From: JBFLVT01 sp036804525
GTDB lineage: Bacteria > Bacillota > Desulfotomaculia > Desulfotomaculales > JASEER01
NCBI GenBank assembly: GCA_036804525.1
Contig: DAIRSE010000008.1
Location: forward strand, 15,400-79,399
Direction: 5' to 3'
Length of the DNA: 64,000 nt
Shown: positions 56,296-64,000 of the stretch, one piece after another
How the letters are laid out: each line of letters opens with the position of its first letter
Numbering within the stretch: position 1 is the stretch's first letter
Program-made: the position numbers and the translations under genes
The notes under the pieces: model-generated
Databases searched by the model: none
Told to the model about the DNA's origin: nothing
Seen by the model: the letters and a program-made list of their open reading frames with translations, nothing else

Positions 56296-57582
56296 ATGAT
56301 GTTTTGCTACCAGTGCGAGCAGACCGCCAGCGGCACCGGCTGCACCAAGATCGGGGTATGCGGCAAGAACGAGGACATCGCCAGCCTGCAGGATACCCTC
56401 CTGATCGGGCTCAAGGGTGTGGCTGCATACGCCTATCACGCCCGGGAACTGGGGGCGCGCGATGAAGAGATTGACGCCTTCATGCACGACGCTTTGTTTA
56501 CCACTCTGACCAACGTCAACTTTGATCTTGGGAACCACATTCAGAAGGTCCTGAAGTGCGGCGAGATGAACCTCCGCGCGATGGAACTCCTGGATAAGGC
56601 CCATGTGGAACGGTTCGGTTCCCCCACGCCGGTGGAGGTTTCGACGGGCTTCAAGCCGGGCCCCGCGATCCTGGTCACCGGGCACGACCTGCTGGATTTG
56701 TACGAGCTGCTCCGCCAGGCCGAGCTTGAGGGAGTCAACGTCTACACGCACGGCGAGATGCTGCCGGCCCATGCCTACCCCGTCCTGAAGAGGTTCCCGA
56801 ACCTGGCCGGCCACTACGGCAGCGCGTGGCAGAACCAGAAGAAGGAGTTCGAAGAGTTTCCCGGCGCCATCCTGGGTACCACCAACTGCGTCCTGATCCC
56901 GAAGGAGTCCTACAAGGACCGCATGTTCACCTGCGGGATCGCCCGTCTCCCAGGCGTAACGCATATTGAAAACCGGGACTTCAAGGCTGTCATCGAAAAG
57001 GCCAAGGCTCTCGGATCCCTGCCCGAGAAGGAAGGCGGCGTTCTGACGACCGGATTCCACCACAACTTCGTGCTCTCCATCGCCGACAAGATCGTGGAGG
57101 CCGTCAAGGCGGGCAAGATCCGCCACTTCTTCCTGGTCGGCGGGTGCGAGGGTTCCAGGGCTGCGCGCAGCTACTACACCGAGTTCGTGCAGAAGCTGCC
57201 CGAGGACTGCGTGGTCCTGACCCTCGGCTGCGGCAAGTACCGCTTCAACCACCTAGACCTCGGCGACATCGACGGGATTCCGCGCCTGCTGGACATGGGC
57301 CAGTGCAATAACGCATACTCGGCCATCCAGGTCGCCCTGGCCCTGGCCAAGGCCTTCAACTGCGGCGTCAACGACCTGCCGCTGACCCTGGTGCTGTCCT
57401 GGTTCGAGCAGAAGGCCGTCGCTATCCTGCTGACCCTGCTGCACCTTGGCGTGAAGAACATCCGGATCGGCCCCACGGCCCCGGCCTTCCTGACGCCGAA
57501 CGTCCTGGCGGTCATTCAGGAGAACTACAACCTGCGGATGATCACGACCCCCGACGAGGACATCAAGGCCATCCTCGGCTAG
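56296..57582 (+). CDS. hcp: hybrid cluster protein (hydroxylamine/NO reductase), short type
   Basis: A 428-residue Hcp of the short clade that lacks the internal helical domain. The N-terminal cluster Cys are CYQCEQTASGTGCTKIGVCGKN. Hybrid cluster ligands are seen as TGHDLLDLY, NVYTHGEMLPAHAYP, FTTNC-like ILGTTNCVLIP, MFTCGIARLPG, FLVGGCEGSRA and LTLGCGKYRFN. It protects anaerobes against NO and hydroxylamine. GGGAGG precedes ATG 56296. Confidence 0.95.
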   Translation: MMFCYQCEQTASGTGCTKIGVCGKNEDIASLQDTLLIGLKGVAAYAYHARELGARDEEIDAFMHDALFTTLTNVNFDLGNHIQKVLKCGEMNLRAMELLDKAHVERFGSPTPVEVSTGFKPGPAILVTGHDLLDLYELLRQAELEGVNVYTHGEMLPAHAYPVLKRFPNLAGHYGSAWQNQKKEFEEFPGAILGTTNCVLIPKESYKDRMFTCGIARLPGVTHIENRDFKAVIEKAKALGSLPEKEGGVLTTGFHHNFVLSIADKIVEAVKAGKIRHFFLVGGCEGSRAARSYYTEFVQKLPEDCVVLTLGCGKYRFNHLDLGDIDGIPRLLDMGQCNNAYSAIQVALALAKAFNCGVNDLPLTLVLSWFEQKAVAILLTLLHLGVKNIRIGPTAPAFLTPNVLAVIQENYNLRMITTPDEDIKAILG

Positions 57583-57607
57583 ACCTCTCTTCGACTCCCT
57601 TCACTAT

Positions 57608-57680
57608 ATACAAGACAGAGTCCACCAGGATACAAGACAGAGTCCACCAGGCAGTATACTGGTGGGCTCTGTCTTTAACA
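57608..57680 (+). terminator. hcp terminator with a tandemly duplicated arm
   Basis: A 22-base unit is perfectly duplicated in tandem (57608-57629 and 57630-57651). The second copy forms the left arm of a 17-bp hairpin with 57659-57675, ending CTGTCTTT. Duplication of the arm looks recent. Confidence 0.75.
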
Positions 57681-58011
57681 GGGCAAGTTTTTGCTACGGC
57701 CATTCGACAAAAACCTACATTTTTCCCCCGTTGACTTGATAGGTTTTGGAAAAATAAATTAACTGATATATAAAGCGTCGACACAATATGTCAATATTAG
57801 AGCCAAATAGAGCCGTTGTCATAGGTAATGTGATCAGCGTTACACGTCCTATTCATCCGTCCTAATGTTTCTCCCCTGATTCTTGCTGACCGTCGCTCTG
57901 TTCCCACTTCTTCATTCCATAACTCGACGCAACTCAATAAACCTCCATTAATCGGGTGCTGATCGTACCTTAACAGTTTAGTTCACATCTTGTTTGTAGG
58001 GTGAGGGTACT
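57681..58011 (+). other. AT-rich intergenic region before the giant secreted protein
   Basis: No coding frame with a ribosome site on either strand. It should contain the promoter of the RHS/NHL gene; a weak AATAAATTAACTGATATATAAA stretch near 57750-57772 is the most promoter-like part. Confidence 0.4.
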
Positions 58012-61000
58012 ATGAAGAAGATTTTATCTCTCTTAGTCTTAATCGTAACCCTATTGTTAATGTATGATGCTGAGCCATCCAGCGCAGCGACATTACGTCC
58101 TTTGAAGGGCAAGCTGGAGTATCTGCGGAATAACGGCGACGGAACCTATACAGCCTATTGGGGTTATCATAACGAGAACAAGGTCCCCGTAAATGCGCTG
58201 GAAAGCTATTTTAAGGGGCACCCCATCGGCGGAACAACAAACCCGCCCAAAACCAATTTTCTGCCTGGCAAACATCACTATGTTTTCAAGACCGTATTCG
58301 ATGGCCAGAGTCTGACCTGGGTGCTGAAGGGTCCGGACGGAAAAACGAGAACGGAAACGGCGAGTGCCAAAAAGGCTAAACCGCCCAAGGACAAAAAGAT
58401 TCCCCCGATTCTGGATGAGGCCACCGTTGACGGCGATGAACTGATCCTGGCTTACGACGAGCTTCTCGACCCATCCTCTGTTCCCAAATGCAGCGACTTT
58501 ACCGTTAAAGTCAACGGGAAAGCACAGGCTCCGGTGGCCGTCACAGTGCAAGAGAACGCTGTCATCCTCACTCTTGCGGCGGCGGTCAGCCCGGGGGACA
58601 CGGTTACGATCAGTTATACGCCGGGCAAGAATCCGATCCGAGACAGGGATAAGAACAAGAAAAAGGCGGCGGCGTTAAGCAACCAGCCGGTAACCAATAT
58701 AACAGCCCCCAGCGATACCACTCCCCCCGCGCTCCGTAGCGCAACCGTCACTAGTGCAACACTGGTGCTTACGTACGACGAGCCTCTGGACACCACCTCA
58801 GTGCCGGCAGGCGGTGACTTTACCGTCAAGGTTAATGGACAAGCACAGTCTGCTTCTCAGAACGTTGCGGTAGAGGAGTATGCCGTTACCCTCACCCTTA
58901 CCGCCGAGGTGAAGGCGGGTAATACGGTGACTGTCAGCTATACGCCGGGGACAAATCCGATCAGGGACAAGGCCGGGAACAATGCGGCCGCGTTGACTGA
59001 TCAGCCCGTGACCAACAACACGACAACGAATGATACCACTCCGCCTGCACTCTCCCGGCTCACCGTAACCGATGCGACACTGGTGCTTACTTACAATGAA
59101 CCCCTTGATTCGTCCTCAGTGCCGGCGGGCAGCGACTTTACCGTTAACGTCAATGGTATGGCTCAAGCTGCCCCGGCCAGGATTGTGTTGGAGGGCAATA
59201 CCGTCACTCTCACTCTGGCGGCGGCGGTCAACGCGGGCGATAGCGTTATCATAAGCTACAGACCCGGAACGAACCCGATCCGGGACGTGGCTGGAAATAC
59301 AGCGGCGCCGTTGACCGACCACGTGGTCGCCAACGATACGAGGATGCTTAATGCGCCGGATGTCGATCTTACGGTAGCGACGTCGGTGTACGATTCCACG
59401 GCTTTCCTCTATACCGGTGACAATCCCGTCCAGACCGGTGTCGCTCCCGGTACCATCGAAGCCAGGCGGGCGGCGGTGCTGCGCGGGAAAATCCAGGCCC
59501 ACAACGGAGCGCCCCTAACCGGAGTTAAGATAACCGTTCTTGACCATCCCGAGTACGGACAAACCTTCAGCCGTGAGGATGGGTTCTTTGATCTCGCCGT
59601 TAACGGCGGCGGCCTGCTCATTGTTAATTACGAAAAAGACGGCTACCTGCCGGCCCAGCGCCAGGTGGACGTGCCATGGCTGGACTTCGCCCTCTTGCCG
59701 GACGTAGTCATGGTACCTTATGACAGCAAAGTAACGACGGTTACGATGGGCTCGAATTCGATGCAGGTTGCCCAGGGCAGTCAGGTTACCGATACCGACG
59801 GAACACGGCAGGCGGTGCTGCTTGTCCCCCAGGGCACGGCTGCCGAAATGGTGCTTCCGGACGGTAGTACACAGCCGCTGACTAATCTCGACATTCGTGT
59901 TACCGAGTACACGGTCGGCGACAGCGGACCGGCGGCCATGCCGGGAGAACTGCCTCCCAACGTCGGCTATACCTATTGCGTTGAGTATAGTGTTGACCAG
60001 GCCGTGGCGGCGGGGGCTAAGGAAGTGCGCTTCAACCAGCCGCTTATCCACTACGTGGAGAACTTCCTGAATTTCCCCGTTGGCGGTATCGTGCCGGTGG
60101 GTTACTACGACCGCGACAGGGCCGCCTGGGTCCCCTCCGACAACGGCCGTATCGTAATGGTGCTGGGGATTGACAACGGCCTGGCCCAGTTGGACATCGA
60201 CGGCAGCGGCACGGCGGCTGACGCCGCGACCCTGGCGGCCTTGGGCGTCAACGGCACCGAACTTAGGCAACTGGCTGCCCGCTACCAGCCCGGCCAGAGC
60301 CTGTGGCGGGTACCAATAACTCATTTCACCCCCTGGGACTGCAACTGGCCTTACGGTCCGCCTGCCGACGCCCAGGCGCCTCGCCTATCGGCACTTAAGC
60401 CTCCGTGCGTGGACAATTCTTGCATGGGGAACGGTTCGATTATTGAGTTTCAAAACCAGGTTCTCGGTGAAGTGCAACCTGTTATCGGCACGCCCTATAG
60501 TCTCCATTACCGGAGTTCCCGCGTCCCTGGTTATAGAACCGCTAATACCCTTGAAATCCCACTTACTGGAGAAAGCCTTCCCGCCAGTCTAAAAGGTATT
60601 GAACTAGAAATACGGGTTGCCGGCCGCCGGTTCACCGAGCAGTTCCCTGCCTTATCTAACCAAACCTATACCTTTACCTGGGATCGCCGGGATGTCTATG
60701 GTCGTTTCGTTCAGGGCGAGCAGCCTGTCAAGGTGCGTATAGGCTACCGTTACCAGGCCGCTTATCAAAGCCCTGCTAACTTTGAACAGAGTTTCGCCCG
60801 TTTTTCAGGTGTACCGCTAACGGGTAACCAATCACGCCGGGAGATTACCTTATGGCAGGAATTAAGCGCTACATTAGGTTCATGGGTGGTCTTACCCCAA
60901 GAGTTGGGAGGATGGACCTTAAACGTACATCACGCTTATAACCCTTATGCAGGAGTATTGTATCTGGGAGACGGCGGCCGGCGCAGTTCTTGGAGTATTG

Positions 61001-64000
61001 CAACAACAATTTCTACCGTAGCAGGTAGCAGGGATGGTGGCTTAAATGAGGACAACATCCCGGCGACCGAGGCGGAGTTAGGTAAACCCGGGGGTATTGC
61101 GGTGGGGCCGGACGGAAGTTTTTATTTCGCGGATATCCTCAAGAATCTTGTCTACCGTGTTGGGCCGGATGGGATTATTACCACCGTGGCTGGTGTCAAG
61201 GAGTCTGGAGGAGGATCAGGCGGCGAACCAGCTTTACGGGCCTTGAGTCAGGAGAGCGAAACCGGGGACAAAGATTTAGCAATCCAGGCAAGACTAGCAT
61301 ACCCGCTTGACGTCGCTGTAGGCCAGGACGGCAGCCTCTACATTGCCGATACGGGTAACTACTGTGTTCGCCGGGTTGGACCTGATGGAACCATCACGAC
61401 CGTGGCGGGCACTGTAGAACCAGGTTACAGCGGTGACGGGGGCCTTGCTACAGAGGCACGGCTAACAGCTCCTTCCAGTCTCGCCGTCGCTGCGGACGGT
61501 AGCCTGTATATTGCGGATACCGAGAGCCATCGTGTCCGTCGAGTTGGTACTGACGGTATAATCACTACCGTGGCGGGTACCGGCGAACCTGGCTATAGTG
61601 GCGACGGGGGGCCGGCCGTGGATGCACAGTTGACCTATCCCTGCGGTATCGACATAGACCAGTATGGTAATCTTTACATCGCTGATACAGGTAACAGTTG
61701 TATTCGTCGCGTTGGAACGGATGGGATTATAACAACTATAGCAGGTACCGGAGAAGCAGGTTATGCTGGCGATGGAGGACCGGCCATAGGATCGCAATTA
61801 ACCTCTCCACTTGACGTTAGCGTAGGAAGGAACGGTGATATATACATTGCGGACACTGGTAGCCTTGTGGTGCGTCGTGTACGGCCTGATGGATTAATCA
61901 CTACCGTGCTAGGCACGGGTGAAGAAGGCTATAGTAACGATGGAACCCCTGCTGCTCGGGCGAAAATCAGTTTCCCAACAGCTGTTGCCTTGGGGCCAGA
62001 CGGGAGCCTGTACATCAGTGATGACAATTGCATACGCCGGGTGAAAACAGCCCTGCCTGAGATCGGACTGGACGAAATCGCCATTCCCTCAAAGGATGGT
62101 GAGGAAGTCTACATCTTCGATGGACTAGGAAGGCATCGGCGCACCATCAGCGCCTTGAACGGCACAATCGTCTATTGCTTTAACTATGATGAAACAGGAC
62201 GTCTGGTTTCCGTGGACGACGGGGATGGCAATGTAACGGTTATCGAACGGGATTCCGAAGGTATCCCGACGGCTATCATCGCCCCCGGCGGCCAGCGTAC
62301 GGGTTTGGCCATTGATACCAACGGTTACCTGAATGGCGTCACCTGTCCGTTGGGCAAAACGGTTACTTTAGAGTACGATACCGAAGGACTTCTGACGAGC
62401 CTTACCGATCGTAAAGGCAACGTCTACAATTTTGCCTACGACGATCTAGGACGGTTGGTCAGGGATAAAAACCCCGCCGGCGGTTACACTGTCCTTGAGC
62501 GAGATGAGCTGGAGAACGGCTTTGAAGTCAGCGCGACCACGGCCCTGGGACGGGTTTCAACCTACCGGGTGGAGTATCTGCCTACTGGTGAAACGCGCTA
62601 CGTAAATACCAATCCGAGCAGGGCGCAAATAGTGTCAATAATGAAGCCGGACGGCATCACCAACGTGACTTATCCCGACGGCACCACTGTTAGCTTGGTT
62701 GAAGGGCCGGACCCGCGCTGGGGAATGCAGGCTCCGTTGGTAGAAGACTTAACGATTATTACCCCTGAAGGGCTTACGTCGACTACGACCGAAACACGGG
62801 TGGCAACCTATGATCCTGGTAACCCTGGGGGTATTGAGACTCTTACCTATACTTTAAGCATCAACGGGCGTACCTATACCACGACCTTTGACGCCATCCT
62901 GAACCAAATTGCCGTCGTAACTCCTGAAGGGCGGGAGACCGTCTACACCCTTGACACCCGTGGGCGGGTGGTACAGGCTGAGGTTCCCGGCCTTGATCCG
63001 GTAACTTACACTTATGACGAGCAGGGACGGTTGCTTGAGGTTAGGCAGGGGGATCGCTCCATTACCTATGCCTACGACGAGCAAAACCGGATCAGTAGCA
63101 GGACGGATGCTGCCGGGAACCAGGTCTGTTATACATATAACGATGCCAATCTTCTCACCGCCGTTACGTTACCCAGCGGCAGGACCTACCAGCTTACCTA
63201 TGATGAGAATGGGAACCGGACGGAAGTGATCATGCCCAGCGGGGCGGTCCACAAGCTGGAGTACACGGTCCTCAACCAGGGCGCGGGATACACCCCGCCC
63301 GGTAACGCAGGCTCCGCGACGGACTACGACCTCGACCGCGCGCCGGCGACAGTCACTTTGCCCAGCGGCCGGACAATTAACTTCACTTACGATGAAGGCG
63401 GCCGTCCGGTCGGTGTCAGTTACAACGAAGCCGAAGTAGCCCTGGGCTACCGTGATGCCACCTCCCGCATCTTCGGAATCACCCGCATCCCGGGAGACGG
63501 AGGCCCTGAGCAGACCATTGCCTTCGATTATGACGGTAGCCTCGTCACCCGAATAACCGTCGGCGGTATCGTGTACGGCGAGTATGCGTACCGGTATGAC
63601 GACAGCTTTAACCTGACCGGCATAACCCTTGATGATCTGGATGAAACCGTTTTGGTCCGTGATAATGACGGACTGCTCACCGGTTACGGTCCGTTCACCA
63701 TCACCCGCGACGGGCCGGCCGGCGCTGCGAGCGAAGTAAGTGACGGCAAAATGACCATGATCCTGGGTTACGACGGCTACGGACGCCTCATTGACCGCAC
63801 GCATACCGTCGACGGCGAGGAGGTCTACCGGTTGCAGCTTGCGTATGATAACATCGGGCACGTCGAGCAAAAAATCGAGACAGTGGCGGGGACGACCCAC
63901 ACCTACGACTACACCTACGATGTCGATGGCCAGTTGACTGAGGTTAGACGCAACGGTGCGGTTGTCGAGACCTACAGCTACGACGTTAACGGCAACCGCA
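58012..64000 (+). CDS. giant secreted protein with Ig-like, NHL and YD/RHS repeats (partial)
   Basis: From ATG 58012 the frame stays open to the window end, at least 1996 residues. A signal peptide ends near SAA. About residues 130-440 hold three SwmB-like Ig modules (LVLTYDEPLDTTSVPAGGDFTVKVNG and similar). A carboxypeptidase-regulatory-like domain follows near 487-565, an RHS N-terminal unit (GTPYSLHYRSSRVPGYRTAN) near 820-860, five or more NHL repeats around 995-1350 (PDGSLYIADTGNYCVRRVG), then YD repeats from 1360 onward (YDETGRLVSVDDGDGN and so on). The order Ig - NHL - YD is like that of teneurins and large bacterial RHS toxins; the C-terminal payload is beyond the window. Confidence 0.9.
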   Translation, partial: MKKILSLLVLIVTLLLMYDAEPSSAATLRPLKGKLEYLRNNGDGTYTAYWGYHNENKVPVNALESYFKGHPIGGTTNPPKTNFLPGKHHYVFKTVFDGQSLTWVLKGPDGKTRTETASAKKAKPPKDKKIPPILDEATVDGDELILAYDELLDPSSVPKCSDFTVKVNGKAQAPVAVTVQENAVILTLAAAVSPGDTVTISYTPGKNPIRDRDKNKKKAAALSNQPVTNITAPSDTTPPALRSATVTSATLVLTYDEPLDTTSVPAGGDFTVKVNGQAQSASQNVAVEEYAVTLTLTAEVKAGNTVTVSYTPGTNPIRDKAGNNAAALTDQPVTNNTTTNDTTPPALSRLTVTDATLVLTYNEPLDSSSVPAGSDFTVNVNGMAQAAPARIVLEGNTVTLTLAAAVNAGDSVIISYRPGTNPIRDVAGNTAAPLTDHVVANDTRMLNAPDVDLTVATSVYDSTAFLYTGDNPVQTGVAPGTIEARRAAVLRGKIQAHNGAPLTGVKITVLDHPEYGQTFSREDGFFDLAVNGGGLLIVNYEKDGYLPAQRQVDVPWLDFALLPDVVMVPYDSKVTTVTMGSNSMQVAQGSQVTDTDGTRQAVLLVPQGTAAEMVLPDGSTQPLTNLDIRVTEYTVGDSGPAAMPGELPPNVGYTYCVEYSVDQAVAAGAKEVRFNQPLIHYVENFLNFPVGGIVPVGYYDRDRAAWVPSDNGRIVMVLGIDNGLAQLDIDGSGTAADAATLAALGVNGTELRQLAARYQPGQSLWRVPITHFTPWDCNWPYGPPADAQAPRLSALKPPCVDNSCMGNGSIIEFQNQVLGEVQPVIGTPYSLHYRSSRVPGYRTANTLEIPLTGESLPASLKGIELEIRVAGRRFTEQFPALSNQTYTFTWDRRDVYGRFVQGEQPVKVRIGYRYQAAYQSPANFEQSFARFSGVPLTGNQSRREITLWQELSATLGSWVVLPQELGGWTLNVHHAYNPYAGVLYLGDGGRRSSWSIATTISTVAGSRDGGLNEDNIPATEAELGKPGGIAVGPDGSFYFADILKNLVYRVGPDGIITTVAGVKESGGGSGGEPALRALSQESETGDKDLAIQARLAYPLDVAVGQDGSLYIADTGNYCVRRVGPDGTITTVAGTVEPGYSGDGGLATEARLTAPSSLAVAADGSLYIADTESHRVRRVGTDGIITTVAGTGEPGYSGDGGPAVDAQLTYPCGIDIDQYGNLYIADTGNSCIRRVGTDGIITTIAGTGEAGYAGDGGPAIGSQLTSPLDVSVGRNGDIYIADTGSLVVRRVRPDGLITTVLGTGEEGYSNDGTPAARAKISFPTAVALGPDGSLYISDDNCIRRVKTALPEIGLDEIAIPSKDGEEVYIFDGLGRHRRTISALNGTIVYCFNYDETGRLVSVDDGDGNVTVIERDSEGIPTAIIAPGGQRTGLAIDTNGYLNGVTCPLGKTVTLEYDTEGLLTSLTDRKGNVYNFAYDDLGRLVRDKNPAGGYTVLERDELENGFEVSATTALGRVSTYRVEYLPTGETRYVNTNPSRAQIVSIMKPDGITNVTYPDGTTVSLVEGPDPRWGMQAPLVEDLTIITPEGLTSTTTETRVATYDPGNPGGIETLTYTLSINGRTYTTTFDAILNQIAVVTPEGRETVYTLDTRGRVVQAEVPGLDPVTYTYDEQGRLLEVRQGDRSITYAYDEQNRISSRTDAAGNQVCYTYNDANLLTAVTLPSGRTYQLTYDENGNRTEVIMPSGAVHKLEYTVLNQGAGYTPPGNAGSATDYDLDRAPATVTLPSGRTINFTYDEGGRPVGVSYNEAEVALGYRDATSRIFGITRIPGDGGPEQTIAFDYDGSLVTRITVGGIVYGEYAYRYDDSFNLTGITLDDLDETVLVRDNDGLLTGYGPFTITRDGPAGAASEVSDGKMTMILGYDGYGRLIDRTHTVDGEEVYRLQLAYDNIGHVEQKIETVAGTTHTYDYTYDVDGQLTEVRRNGAVVETYSYDVNGNR

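Noticed and set aside
57563..57784. 73-codon minus-strand ORF after hcp
   Set aside because: It covers the terminator and the tandem duplication and has no ribosome site.
59515..63900. Several minus-strand ORFs opposite the giant RHS/NHL gene
   Set aside because: Shadows of the open plus-strand frame, which has clear domain motifs throughout.
1..64000. CRISPR arrays, tRNA or rRNA genes
   Set aside because: No regularly spaced repeats, cloverleaf-like sequences or rRNA segments were recognised on either strand.

Overview
The window reads as chromosome of an anaerobic or microaerotolerant Gram-positive bacterium of the Clostridia (Peptococcaceae / Desulfotomaculum-Pelotomaculum-Moorella type). 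This is inferred from strong AAGGAGG ribosome binding sites, frequent GTG and TTG starts, a moderately high GC content, a nifH-nifI1-nifI2-nifD-nifK gene order, a cyclic-di-GMP-I riboswitch, a double-cubane-cluster protein and a short-type hybrid cluster protein. No rRNA, tRNA, phage or CRISPR array was seen.

Layout. 1-4.3 kb: the end of a five-gene nickel/peptide-type ABC importer. 4.3-9.3 kb: a thiol/metalloid block (ArsP-type permease, two CxxC thioredoxin-like proteins, a DGC zinc-binding protein, Acr3 arsenite exporter) bracketed by two copies of an unrecognised coding fragment, with a metE remnant. 9.35-10.5 kb: cobalt/nickel transporter cbiM behind a structured terminator/antiterminator leader. 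10.5-14.2 kb: a four-gene minus-strand envelope operon under a c-di-GMP-I riboswitch. 14.4-20 kb: cysteine synthase, a low-complexity secreted protein, a zinc-ribbon/MEDS sensor pair and gene fragments. 20-26.4 kb: EamA exporter, orphan DNA methylase, SsuABC-type importer, CBS and cupin proteins. 26.7-36 kb: a wall hydrolase, Rrf2 regulator, cydABDC (cytochrome bd), rubrerythrin and a frameshifted Fur/PerR gene. 36.5-43.4 kb: double-cubane-cluster protein, small proteins, a MITE-like element, a calcium-type P-ATPase and a MoaD-like protein.

43.4-53.9 kb: the nitrogen-fixation locus nifH-I1-I2-D-K-E-B-V followed by modABC. It has one clear promoter, an immediate attenuator-like terminator and two further terminator-like hairpins before nifH. 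nifN is absent. The nifD frame is interrupted by one TGA exactly at the codon of the first, otherwise invariant P-cluster cysteine (residue 46, equivalent to Cys62 of the Azotobacter protein). The TGA is followed at the right distance by a stem-loop whose apical loop holds GGTC, as in bacterial SECIS elements. Every other cofactor-binding residue I could check in NifD, NifK and NifH is intact. The best reading is a selenocysteine-containing nitrogenase alpha subunit; a nonsense mutation or base-call error is the alternative. This is the most exciting signal in the window.

53.9-64 kb: acetyltransferase, NIPSNAP and LysE genes, a simple-repeat intergenic region, hcp preceded by two CRP/FNR-type half-site palindromes, and a giant secreted protein running off the window end with Ig-like, NHL and YD/RHS repeats.

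Together the genes describe a metal-rich anaerobic lifestyle: uptake of Ni/Co and Mo for cofactors, diazotrophy, oxygen and nitrosative defence (bd oxidase, rubrerythrin, Hcp), and c-di-GMP-controlled envelope functions.
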